A DNA stretch of 23,048 nucleotides from CAJAQL01 sp964442965 (GCA_964442965.1 CAYUBE010000018.1:1-23048), one strand, 5' to 3'; counted from the first letter of the stretch, positions 7,904 through 13,801 are shown. Numbers and translations are program-made. Notes: generated from the letters alone by a model not told the origin.

Positions 7904-8039
7904 TTTTCGCTGTTTCTTCAGGTGTTTGCTCGGAATTATCAATGATTATTCCAAACGAGGGCATGGGGATTCCGATCTTGTAGTGGTGTTTGATGCGGTC
8001 GCGTTCCTGCTCATCCAATGTTCTCTCGCCTCGATTATC
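7881..8039 (-). pseudogene. C-terminal remnant of a small P-loop kinase-like protein
   Basis: Reading the minus strand from about 8039 to the TGA at 7881-7883 gives a 52-codon open tail that includes RTLDEQERDRIKHHYK, then GIPMPSFGIIIDNSEQT and PEETAKIILKNIA. This looks like the C-terminal end of an AAA/adenylate-kinase-like small kinase: a lid-type Arg/Glu helix, a IIIDNS strand and a closing helix. There is no start and a stop lies just upstream in this frame, so it is a fragment. It lies in a different frame from the S66 peptidase fragment that precedes it on the same strand, so a deletion probably joined the two. The family assignment is tentative. Confidence 0.5.
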
Positions 8040-8302
8040 TGATCATCGCCGCCGAGCGATGCGATGACTGCTTTTATTTCTTTATTTTCAAATGCATCGA
8101 TCAGATCTTTGGATCGCTTTTCTTTTGAAGCCCCGATCTTTTTGGTAGTAGGGAATTCTACCGGTTCAAGTTCAAAAATCTCTTGTAGGCGTTTAAGCCC
8201 CAACTCATACATTTGAGGCCACTTCCCGGGCGCAGCAAAAGAAGGGGAGAGGATAGCGATTTTGTCGCCTTTCTTTAGTTTGTTGAGCTTAACGAAATCC
8301 AT
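7946..8302 (-). pseudogene. Truncated LD-carboxypeptidase (peptidase S66, LdcA/MccF family), N-terminal part only
   Basis: The frame encodes 118 residues, of which about the first 88 match the N-terminus of S66 LD-carboxypeptidases: LKKGDKIAILSPSF near the start, a helix ending in FEL, SKEKRSKDLIDAFENKEIKA, then VIASLGGDDQI. Intact enzymes are about 300 aa and have the catalytic Ser in the next segment plus Glu/His in the C-terminal half; all of these are missing. After about 8040 the reading continues as non-homologous residues because the DNA there belongs to another gene's tail in a different frame. The intact family trims muropeptides or cleaves microcin C7; this copy cannot be active. 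A TAGAAT -10 on the minus strand (8314-8309) still sits 6 nt before its ATG. Confidence 0.7.
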
Positions 8303-8308
8303 ATCTAT

Positions 8309-8314
8309 ATTCTA
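8309..8314 (-). promoter_or_regulatory. -10 box of the S66 peptidase remnant
   Basis: Minus-strand TAGAAT (8314 to 8309) ends 6 nt before the ATG at 8302, the same leaderless spacing seen at functional genes. No clear -35 is visible. Confidence 0.4.
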
Positions 8315-8392
8315 CCCCGTCCAGGCGAATATTCGAGTTTGGAGATATCAAAAGGATGGCCCTAGTGCAAAGTTTCCGATGACCTATTCCCT

Positions 8393-8471
8393 ATGGCACT
8401 AGGTCAGCCGACCGGAGCTCAAGTGATGCTTGTACTGTCTAGACGAAAGTCCGAGTCCTGTCGCCCCAACA
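8393..8471 (+). repeat. tRNA-T-arm-like repeat, copy 1
   Basis: Shares with copy 2 (11799-11874) the blocks ATGG, GGCACTAGG, CGACCG and GTCCGAGTCC-N-GTCG followed by AACA. It shares with copy 3 (minus strand, about 9039-9069) the string GAAAGTCCGAGTCCTGTCG. TCCGAGT resembles a tRNA T-loop, but no matching 5' acceptor strand or cloverleaf can be built, so it is not annotated as a tRNA. Confidence 0.5.
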
Positions 8472-8502
8472 AAAAATCCCACGATGATGGGATTTTTTGT
8501 TG
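8467..8502. terminator. Strong bidirectional intrinsic terminator-like hairpin
   Basis: A perfect 15-bp stem (8467-8481 with 8488-8502) and a 6-nt loop CGATGA. The GGGA part of the stem is followed by TTTTTTGTTG on the plus strand and mirrored on the minus strand, so it could end transcription in either direction. It directly follows repeat copy 1. Confidence 0.75.
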
Positions 8503-8575
8503 CGAGGCTCGTTGCCCAAAGGGCAACGGCCCGCAAATGGTGGAGATTACGAGGCTCGCACCAGAGTGCGGCCCG
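8500..8575. repeat. Two tandem related hairpins with a shared frame and variable tips
   Basis: Hairpin A (8500-8536): TTGCG, GGC and CGTTGCCC pair with GGGCAACG, GCC and CGCAA around an AAA loop. Hairpin B (8550-8575): CG, GGC and CGCAC pair with GTGCG, GCC and CG around CAGA. Both share the outer strings GAGGCTCG and CGGCCCGCAA or GCGGCCCGCAA, while the tip stems differ but stay paired. That covariation suggests the fold, not the sequence, is kept. Confidence 0.65.
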
Positions 8576-8601
8576 CAAGTTTCGTGTTGTTGGATTTTTT
8601 T

Positions 8602-8668
8602 GTTGCGCCGCTTTCAGCGAACCTCGCCTTTGGTGGGAGGCTCGTTCCGCAACGCTTTTTAATATTCT
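8602..8668 (+). terminator. Three-way-junction-like fold followed by a T-rich run
   Basis: GTTGCG near 8602 can pair with GCAAC at 8649-8653, enclosing a short CGC/GCG hairpin and a second hairpin formed by ACCTC and GAGG around GCCTTTGG. CGCTTTTT and AATATTCTTTT follow, so it may act as a terminator just before the GIY-YIG gene. The string GGGAGGCTC also occurs at the right arm of the ExoIII palindrome (14698-14706). Confidence 0.4.
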
Positions 8669-8684
8669 TTTAATGTCTGATCGG

Positions 8685-8690
8685 TATGAT
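8685..8690 (+). promoter_or_regulatory. -10 box of the GIY-YIG gene
   Basis: TATGAT ends 6 nt before the ATG at 8697. The -35 region is weak. This supports a leaderless start and the short form of the protein. Confidence 0.45.
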
Positions 8691-8696
8691 GAGCTT

Positions 8697-8948
8697 ATGT
8701 ATTTTGTTTATATTCTCCTGAGCGAAAAAGACCACCGAACTTATGTTGGCTTTAGTAATGACGTGATGGCTCGGCTCAAGCGGCACAATGCTGGCCATGT
8801 CGCGGCGACAAAGAACAGGAGGCCGTTGAGGGTGCTTTTCTACGAGAGATTCAAAACCGAAAAAGAGGCGAAAGAGCGGGAATTTTGGTGGAAAAGTAGC
8901 ACTGGCAGAAATAGATTAAAGAGCATTTTCAAGGAAGGGGGGTTTTGA
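8697..8948 (+). CDS. Small GIY-YIG nuclease-domain protein
   Basis: An 83-residue protein that is essentially one GIY-YIG domain, of the stand-alone UPF0213/YhbQ-like size. The first half-motif is VYILLSEKD, followed by TYVGFSNDVMARLKRHNAG, in which the usual Y-x-G-x-T-x-D is YVGFSND and the Arg is in RLKRH. FKTEKEAKEREFWWK contains the conserved catalytic Glu region. Intact length is about 80-100 aa. The start at 8697 is chosen because the domain begins there and because TATGAT at 8685-8690 lies 6 nt upstream; upstream codons in frame cross hairpins. Stand-alone members are suspected DNA-cleaving or structure-specific nucleases. It sits between hairpin arrays and repeat fragments, so a mobile role is possible but not shown. 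Confidence 0.8.
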   Translation: MYFVYILLSEKDHRTYVGFSNDVMARLKRHNAGHVAATKNRRPLRVLFYERFKTEKEAKEREFWWKSSTGRNRLKSIFKEGGF

Positions 8949-8959
8949 ATTTAGTTCCC

Positions 8960-8990
8960 GCAACACGCAAGGCAGAATCTTTAAAGACCG
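8960..8990 (+). repeat. Repeat segment shared with 11844-11874
   Basis: GCAACACGCAAGGC, then TTTAAAGACCG, matches 11844-11874 (GCAACACGCAAGGC, then TTTAAAAACCG) with only a few differences. At 11844 this segment directly follows T-arm-like repeat copy 2. Here the matching left part lies about 490 bp away at 8393-8471, as if the element were split by the GIY-YIG island. Confidence 0.6.
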
Positions 8991-9038
8991 AGAGGCCTCA
9001 TTTTTGCTACATTTTCAAAATCGATTTTTCGCAAAAAA

Positions 9039-9069
9039 TGAGCCACCCCGACAGGACTCGGACTTTCCG
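9039..9069 (-). repeat. tRNA-T-arm-like repeat, copy 3 (minus strand)
   Basis: The minus strand contains CTGTCTCGGAAAG and GTCCGAGTCCTGTCG, matching copy 1 at 8436-8463 apart from a short gap. CTCGG and CCGAG here form a 5-bp hairpin. It points toward copy 1, so the GIY-YIG gene is flanked by inverted copies. Confidence 0.55.
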
Positions 9070-9109
9070 AGACAGGGATGCGTCGTGGTTCTTTATTAGG
9101 TCAAAATAA

Positions 9110-9139
9110 AAAGCCCAAGAATAACTATTCTTGGGCTTT
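9110..9139 (-). terminator. Terminator of the HD/nucleotidyltransferase operon
   Basis: A 14-bp perfect stem (9110-9123 with 9126-9139). In the minus-strand transcript it is followed by TTTTATTTTG. The HD gene's stop codon lies within it. It also gives a weaker hairpin on the plus strand. Confidence 0.75.
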
Positions 9140-9787
9140 AGAGGATTGATACTCTTGTGATTTTCGGAGTTGCTTGATTGAGCGAATGAGATTTTTTCTT
9201 GCCATCCGCTCATACCTTTCAACGAAGATTCGGTGATGGTAGATGGTGGGCCGGGCGAGAAATTTTTTTAGGATTTCCTTTCGTTTCTCTGCGAATGTGA
9301 GCCACGGAACCCATGCATATTCGTTTCGTATGCAGACCTCGTACTTGTCGAAATCATTTTGTGGAGCGCCGAGTATGGCGAGATCGATATCCATCACGAG
9401 TTGTTCGTCGCTCCCGATCAGTTCCCCCGTGTGGGTTGTGGCAGCGATGAGGCGGACAATCTGGTCGATGAGCTGCTCATCCCTTGCGCCGAATTGCCGC
9501 AAGAAAGATTGCGCCCATATGCCGCTTCGCTTCTCGTTGTCGTAAGTTCCGGGATTGTAGTACGCGTCATGCAGCCATAGTGCCCCTTCGACAGCGAGTG
9601 GGTTAATGGCAACATAGTGAACGTCCTGGAATAGTTCGATGCACCGCACGACATGGCCATCTAGCGTGTGATAATATCTGCGGGGTAGGGAATATCGTTT
9701 TGTCAGCGCGCGGAAGGAGGCATCCAGTTCTCGGTCGGAGATGCCTATTTGTTGCGCAAAGCGTTGCCAGAGTTCTTTACTGTTCAT
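9125..9787 (-). CDS. HD-superfamily metal-dependent phosphohydrolase (COG4339-like)
   Basis: A 220-residue protein with the pattern of the COG4339 group: YYHTLDGHV (H40, H45), ALWLHDAYYNP with the HD pair H73-D74, NEKRSG (E85), IAATTHTG (H119) and MDIDLAILG (D133, D135). These would hold a divalent metal for phosphate-ester hydrolysis. No substrate is established for this group. Its start overlaps the stop of the upstream nucleotidyltransferase-kinase gene as ATGA, so the two are co-translated and probably act on related metabolites. The 3' end is embedded in the operon terminator. Confidence 0.82.
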   Translation of the reverse strand: MNSKELWQRFAQQIGISDRELDASFRALTKRYSLPRRYYHTLDGHVVRCIELFQDVHYVAINPLAVEGALWLHDAYYNPGTYDNEKRSGIWAQSFLRQFGARDEQLIDQIVRLIAATTHTGELIGSDEQLVMDIDLAILGAPQNDFDKYEVCIRNEYAWVPWLTFAEKRKEILKKFLARPTIYHHRIFVERYERMARKNLIRSIKQLRKSQEYQSSKAQE

Positions 9788-10833
9788 CGCGTTTCCTTTC
9801 TGTTGATGGTGCGTCCAAAAATGTTCGCCCGTCGACGAAGTTCATCGAGTGAGCATGAGGTGTTGATATACGTAAAGGCGAGCCTGTGTTCTTCGGCAAT
9901 CCTTCGCGACTCCTCAAGGCCCGGGATTCTTTCGATGAATGGAAGCAGTTCTCTCGTCCCGCGATTGATGACTCGCGTAGCGTTTTCCGATGGGTCATCG
10001 CATCCGAAGAAGATCACGTTTCCGCCAATAAAACGGAAGAGCGATTTTTCCGGAATGAGGCCATACGCCGCTTCCACGAAAACATTGCTGTTTTTGGGAG
10101 CTTTTCGCAGTTCCTTCGCGAGCCTTCTGAGCCATGCATCCTTAAGAAACGCCGAAACTTCAGCATCTCTTTGGAGTGTGAGTTCGATCAGGTTATCGGT
10201 GCCGAATTGCCTCGCAACGGCATCTTTGAACGAGTCGTTCCAACGATCCGTTTCGATGAAATGGTTGTTCCCGCCCTCGCCGGTAAGCATTCTGAGAAAT
10301 GTTGATTTTCCGGAACCCGGCCTTCCGACGACCAGAAAAATATTTGAGACACCGAGTGCCGTCTTCAGTAGTTCGGAAACGACGCGCGGGGAAACGAGCT
10401 CGTGGAGCTTATTGAGATCGAGCAACTTTGCCATCTCTCTCGCTGCCGAGGAAGAAATGTCCGCGTACTCATAGTCCGCGACGAAGTAGCAGCACGAATC
10501 GACGCCGAACCTTCTGTGGTTGGAGAACAAAACTTCCTTTTCGTGGTCGTAATCGCTTTCGTCACGGACTCCGCGGATCATAACGATCTTGGAGTTGCTG
10601 CGAGCCTCCCGGGTGAATTCGTTGAATGTGACAATGCGAACGTTTCTGGGAAGCAGGTAGCTCGACCACATCGTCCGGCACACCTCTTCGTCGAACCACC
10701 GGTTCCCTTTCTCGGTGTTATGAGAGCAGAGGATGGTAATTTGCGGAAATAGGTCGGCTGCTTTGAGAGCAATCTGCACATGTCCGTATGTGGGCGGGGC
10801 AAATGTTCCAGGGTACACATATTCGCGTTTCAT
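9784..10833 (-). CDS. CoaD-like nucleotidyltransferase fused to a P-loop kinase
   Basis: A 349-residue two-domain protein. Residues 1-135 follow phosphopantetheine adenylyltransferase (CoaD): YPGTFAPPTYGHVQI (7-21, T/HxGH motif as TYGH), IRGVRDESDYDHE (86-98) and ISSSAARE (126-133), the adenylyl-transfer loop. Residues 164-349 form a P-loop kinase domain with Walker A GRPGSGKST at 170-178 and an acidic ETDRW at 194-198. The layout recalls the PPAT-DPCK fusion of eukaryotic CoA synthase and the NMNAT-RNK pair in NadR, but the kinase half lacks clear CoaE or RNK signatures, so the substrate is open. The start at 10833 is fixed by AAGGAGG six bases upstream; the frame extends 25 codons further without homology. 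ATGA overlap with the HD gene. Confidence 0.78.
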   Translation of the reverse strand: MKREYVYPGTFAPPTYGHVQIALKAADLFPQITILCSHNTEKGNRWFDEEVCRTMWSSYLLPRNVRIVTFNEFTREARSNSKIVMIRGVRDESDYDHEKEVLFSNHRRFGVDSCCYFVADYEYADISSSAAREMAKLLDLNKLHELVSPRVVSELLKTALGVSNIFLVVGRPGSGKSTFLRMLTGEGGNNHFIETDRWNDSFKDAVARQFGTDNLIELTLQRDAEVSAFLKDAWLRRLAKELRKAPKNSNVFVEAAYGLIPEKSLFRFIGGNVIFFGCDDPSENATRVINRGTRELLPFIERIPGLEESRRIAEEHRLAFTYINTSCSLDELRRRANIFGRTINRKETR

Positions 10834-10839
10834 AAAGAA

Positions 10840-10846
10840 CCTCCTT
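10840..10846 (-). promoter_or_regulatory. Strong Shine-Dalgarno of the fusion gene
   Basis: Minus-strand AAGGAGG, 6 nt before the ATG at 10833. It is the best ribosome-binding site in the window and excludes the longer frame beginning at 10908. Confidence 0.8.
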
Positions 10847-10965
10847 TTCAGTTTTGAAGATCTGAGATAAGCGTACGTTTTTCCGCGTTGCCGCGGATTG
10901 TTTTGCAAGAATAACGATGATAAGCCGCCATCATCGCGATAATATATGCGCTATTTGGCATCACA

Positions 10966-10985
10966 CTGTCGATATTTTTCGACAG
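10966..10985. promoter_or_regulatory. Inverted-repeat operator upstream of the TrmB gene
   Basis: CTGTCGA (10966-10972) and TCGACAG (10979-10985) are perfect 7-bp inverted repeats with a 6-bp AT spacer. The site lies where the -35 of the regulator's promoter should be and in the gap between the two divergent transcripts. Autoregulation by the TrmB-like protein is the natural inference, possibly with control of the minus-strand operon as well. Confidence 0.65.
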
Positions 10986-10991
10986 ATATGC

Positions 10992-11000
10992 TAAGATAAT
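10992..11000 (+). promoter_or_regulatory. -10 region of the TrmB gene
   Basis: TAAGATAAT contains overlapping candidates TAAGAT (6 nt before the ATG at 11004) and GATAAT (3 nt before). The first gives the leaderless spacing seen elsewhere. Confidence 0.45.
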
Positions 11001-11003
11001 GGC

Positions 11004-11762
11004 ATGACCATCCACGTTTCGTCCTATCTCAAGGAGCTTGGATTACAGGAAAGCGAATCCGCTGTTTATCTCTCGCTTGCCAAGCTGGGCGAGGCCCCGG
11101 CATCCCAGGTCGCAAAAAAAGCGAATTTGCCAAGGACGACGGCAATATCGATCCTTGAGAAGTTTCATAACGAGGGCCTTATCTCAACCCATAAATATAA
11201 AGGGGTGACCTATTACTGGATAGAATCGCCCGAGATTCTAAAAGAGCATTATTTACATCAGGCGGCCATAGCTGGCGAGCTCGGTTCTCTTATGTCGGGA
11301 TTGTACCGATCGGAAGCGAATTTTCCATTCGCCGAGATGCACGATACCCGCTCCTCTATACGTGCATTCATCGAAAAGACACTAGCAAGTCTTAGTAAGG
11401 GTGATGTTATCTATACGATTGATACGCCCCATGAGGGAAATTATGCCAAAATCTATTCCGGCAATGTGGAGAACGTAATCTTGGGACAAAAGAAAAGACG
11501 CGGTATTTTAACGCAGACTTTAGTGCCATCTGGAACGTTTACGGGAATAGCGCCGCAGAAATACAAATCACAGCATATTGTTATTAGGGAAATGCCTGCA
11601 GAAATCAATTTTGTGGGATCACTTTGGATCATCGGCGACACGACGATGCATTTTTCCGGCAATCCGCCGTTTGTTGTTGCTTTTAAACATAAAAAGATAA
11701 CCGAGGGGATGAAGGGAATATTCGATTTTCTGTGGGGTATCTCAAAACAAAAACTTCCATAG
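11004..11762 (+). CDS. TrmB-family transcriptional regulator
   Basis: A 252-residue protein. Residues about 5-75 form a winged helix-turn-helix of TrmB type: LKELGLQESESAVYLSLAKLGEAPASQVAKKA with recognition helix PRTTAISILEKFHNEGLIS and the wing HKYKGVTYYWI. The C-terminal half (about 110-252) has a phospholipase-D-like effector fold common in TrmB relatives (DVIYTID, RGILTQTLV, INFVGSLWIIGDTTMHFSG). TrmB proteins bind sugars or other small molecules and repress or activate neighbouring genes; the ligand here is unknown. It faces the nucleotidyltransferase-HD operon divergently, and an inverted repeat lies at its promoter, suggesting it controls itself and perhaps that operon. Confidence 0.85.
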   Translation: MTIHVSSYLKELGLQESESAVYLSLAKLGEAPASQVAKKANLPRTTAISILEKFHNEGLISTHKYKGVTYYWIESPEILKEHYLHQAAIAGELGSLMSGLYRSEANFPFAEMHDTRSSIRAFIEKTLASLSKGDVIYTIDTPHEGNYAKIYSGNVENVILGQKKRRGILTQTLVPSGTFTGIAPQKYKSQHIVIREMPAEINFVGSLWIIGDTTMHFSGNPPFVVAFKHKKITEGMKGIFDFLWGISKQKLP

Positions 11763-11798
11763 AAATTCTGCCTACTTTTTGGTTCGAGCCCTCTTGTC

Positions 11799-11874
11799 AT
11801 GGACGGCACTAGGGCGACCGAGACGGGTCCGAGTCCCGTCGCGGCAACACGCAAGGCTAATTCTTTAAAAACCG
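11799..11874 (+). repeat. tRNA-T-arm-like repeat, copy 2 (continuous form)
   Basis: Contains GGCACTAGG, CGACCGAG, a T-arm-like hairpin in which GACGGG pairs with CCCGTC around TCCGAGT (about 11822-11840), then GCAACACGCAAGGC and TTTAAAAACCG. It joins in one piece the segments that are separated at 8393-8471 and 8960-8990. No complete tRNA can be folded because the 5' acceptor strand is absent. Confidence 0.55.
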
Positions 11875-11899
11875 GAGCACTTACGCCCGGACGGACGCG

Positions 11900-11928
11900 T
11901 GCTATAATGATTGTATACAAACAATCAT
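11900..11928 (+). promoter_or_regulatory. Extended -10 promoter and inverted-repeat operator of the hemerythrin gene
   Basis: TGCTATAAT (11900-11908) is an extended -10. ATGATTGT (11907-11914) and ACAATCAT (11921-11928) form an 8-bp inverted repeat over the expected start of transcription, with a perfect 10-bp palindrome TTGTATACAA (11911-11920) overlapping it. A repressor bound here would block initiation. Confidence 0.6.
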
Positions 11929-11941
11929 AGCAACCTTTTTC

Positions 11942-12361
11942 ATGGAAAAATTTGTCTGGAGTGAAGAATATAGCGTGGGCATTCCGTCGATCGACGAACA
12001 GCATAAGCATTTTTTCGGCATTGCGAACCAGATCGTTGATCTGGCGGAGCAGGAAAATCCTGCCCGAGAAGCGTTGTTTTCGGCTGCGGAAGAATTGGGA
12101 GATTACGCGATGTATCACTTGAAAACCGAGGAGGATTATTTCGACAAGTTTTCCTATGCGGGCGAAACGGAACATCTTGAGGCACACAATCTCTATCGAA
12201 AAAGAGTTGCACATTATCTTGATGCATTGCAGAATCCGGATAGCAGCGCCAAGGAGCTTGCGGGAGAAATGGCTTCCTATTCGATCTATTGGCTGTCGGA
12301 CCATATTCTTTTTATGGATAAGAAATACGGCCTTTTTTTGGGTGAGCACGGCGTGCGATAG
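11942..12361 (+). CDS. Bacteriohemerythrin
   Basis: A 139-residue four-helix O2-binding protein with a di-iron site. All seven ligands of the family are visible in the right spacing: H21, H59 with E63, H78 and H82 (HLEAH), H121 and D126 (HILFMD). The typical N-terminal W6 and IDEQHKHFF are present, and the length is normal. Family members bind O2 reversibly and are thought to sense, store or deliver oxygen, or to protect from it, in the cytoplasm. It appears monocistronic, with an extended -10 promoter and operator-like inverted repeat; the leader is about 25-30 nt with no Shine-Dalgarno. Confidence 0.93.
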   Translation: MEKFVWSEEYSVGIPSIDEQHKHFFGIANQIVDLAEQENPAREALFSAAEELGDYAMYHLKTEEDYFDKFSYAGETEHLEAHNLYRKRVAHYLDALQNPDSSAKELAGEMASYSIYWLSDHILFMDKKYGLFLGEHGVR

Positions 12362-12432
12362 GAGACAGTAGGATTTCAGGGCCGCCGAATCTATTCTCGA
12401 AACGGAACTGCGCGTTTTTGGCGGGCGTTATA

Positions 12433-12501
12433 TTGAGTTCAACTCAAGCTATAGGTGCGAACCAACCCGAGGTAGGTTCATTATTCGGCCTGGAGTATAA
12501 T
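12433..12501 (+). promoter_or_regulatory. Promoter and two operator-like palindromes of the secreted peptidase gene
   Basis: TATAAT at 12496-12501 ends 7 nt before the ATG at 12509 (leaderless spacing). Upstream lie a perfect 15-bp palindrome (TTGAGTT, C, AACTCAA; 12433-12447) and a second inverted repeat, GAACCAACC with GGTAGGTTC (12459-12479), that covers the -35 position. Confidence 0.55.
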
Positions 12502-12508
12502 ATTTTTT

Positions 12509-13792
12509 ATGTTAGATCGATATCGGGTTGCGAGGATGGGCTCGGCATTTTTTGGAATCGTATTCTCCATTATGGTGGCATTGCAGAATATGCCCGTTGT
12601 TTTTGCTGCAGCAACGACCACATCTGCGACGGCGGTGAGTTCCAGTTCGCTTCAGGCGGAGATCGATGCGAATAACCAGCAGATTGCGGACCTCAACCAG
12701 CAGATCGCGAACTATCAGGCTCAGCTCCAGCAGATCGGCGCGGATAAAAAAACGCTTCAGCAGGCCATCAACACACTCGACCTTCAGCGCAATAAGGTAG
12801 AGGCGCAGGTTGCCGCTACCGAACATCAGATCAACGTGACCCAGCTCCAGATCCAGCAATTGGGAGGAGAGATCACGGATGCGCAAGCAACCATCGCGAC
12901 GGATCAGGTAGCGGTCGGAGAGGAGTTAAGAAGCCTTCAGAAAGTCGACGCCGAGCCGCTCTTTATGAAAATCCTCTCGTCGACAAATCTCGTCCAGACG
13001 TGGAGTGATGTCACGGCGACGCTGCAGGTGCAGGATGCCATCCAGAACAGCATACAGAAACTTCAGACGGAGGAAGGCAGCCTTGCAAATTCACAGGCCG
13101 TCTCGAAACAGGAACAGCAGACGCTCACTTCACAGAAACAATCGCTCGCCTCCCAGCAGCAGTCACTCGTTTCGACCGAACAGTCCAAGAGCCAGCTGCT
13201 TTCGGAAACGAACGCGAAAGAATCAAATTACGAGAAACTGCTTGCCGCTGCCGAGGCCGAGCTCAAGAGCTTCTCGACGTTCGTCACGAATGCCGGCGGC
13301 TCGAAATTACTTACTGACCAAACCAGTTGCGACGCATGGGGCTGTTATTACAATCAGCGCGATGCATTGTGGGGTAATGTTGGGCTTGACGGCACGCAAT
13401 TCACGCTCGCAAGCGAAGGCTGCCTCGTCACCTCGATGGCGATGGTTCTCACGCATTACGGCTATCGCGACGTGACACCGCTTACCATCAACGATAATCC
13501 GGACAATTTCGCCGCCTACTATCCATCGTATCTACTCTATACTGTTTCCTTTGACGGCATGACCGCTACGCGAAAAGCGGCGGCCATCGACGCGACTCTT
13601 GCAACCGGCAATCCGGTGATCGTCGGCCTCAACGCCTACGGCGGCACGCACTACGTCGTTTTCGTGAGTGGCAAAAAAGGCAACTATCTTATGCGCGATC
13701 CCTATATTGTGGACGGCAAGGATGTCAGTTTTTCCGCAAACTATTCAATGAGGGATATTTTTGCCGCCGCGAAAATCGTGATCAACGGCTAG
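12509..13792 (+). CDS. Secreted coiled-coil protein with C39-like papain-fold peptidase domain (PcsB/EnvC-like layout)
   Basis: A 427-residue exported protein. A signal peptide occupies about residues 1-33 (basic start, hydrophobic FFGIVFSIMVAL, VFA|AA cleavage site). Residues 48-255 are a long Gln-rich coiled coil of the PcsB/EnvC type (QIADLNQQIANYQAQLQQI and similar heptads). Residues about 268-427 form a C39-like cysteine-peptidase domain: C305 in ASEGCLVTSMAMVL, H381 in GGTHYVVFVSG and D397 in MRDPY are the likely triad. PcsB-type proteins are activated by FtsEX to cut peptidoglycan during division, normally with a CHAP or NlpC domain, so a C39-like domain in this place is less usual. 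Muropeptide or peptide cleavage outside the membrane is inferred. xthA follows after 9 nt. Confidence 0.82.
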   Translation: MLDRYRVARMGSAFFGIVFSIMVALQNMPVVFAAATTTSATAVSSSSLQAEIDANNQQIADLNQQIANYQAQLQQIGADKKTLQQAINTLDLQRNKVEAQVAATEHQINVTQLQIQQLGGEITDAQATIATDQVAVGEELRSLQKVDAEPLFMKILSSTNLVQTWSDVTATLQVQDAIQNSIQKLQTEEGSLANSQAVSKQEQQTLTSQKQSLASQQQSLVSTEQSKSQLLSETNAKESNYEKLLAAAEAELKSFSTFVTNAGGSKLLTDQTSCDAWGCYYNQRDALWGNVGLDGTQFTLASEGCLVTSMAMVLTHYGYRDVTPLTINDNPDNFAAYYPSYLLYTVSFDGMTATRKAAAIDATLATGNPVIVGLNAYGGTHYVVFVSGKKGNYLMRDPYIVDGKDVSFSANYSMRDIFAAAKIVING

Positions 13793-13801
13793 ATCGTCTT
13801 T

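Larger units (their letters stand above)
8303..8696. other. Gene-free structured region: T-arm-like repeat, terminator and hairpin cluster
   Basis: No supported gene occurs here. From left to right it holds a tRNA-T-arm-like repeat (about 8393-8471), a strong terminator hairpin (8467-8502), two related hairpins (8500-8536 and 8550-8575), a three-way-junction-like fold (about 8602-8653) followed by a T-rich run, and the -10 of the GIY-YIG gene. The open frames across it have no family resemblance and follow the hairpins. Confidence 0.6.

Noticed and set aside
8393..8471. A tRNA gene ending in a T-arm-like sequence
   Set aside because: TCGCCCC near the end would need GGGGCGA at the 5' side, which is absent, the T-stem does not pair properly, and no anticodon arm can be placed.
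8430..8696. N-terminal extension of the GIY-YIG protein
   Set aside because: The added codons read through a terminator and several hairpins; the domain and a -10 box both point to 8697.
11771..11850. A second tRNA gene (GACGGG/CCCGTC T-arm)
   Set aside because: The T-arm hairpin is good, but there is no 5' acceptor strand complementary to its 3' flank and no D or anticodon arm.
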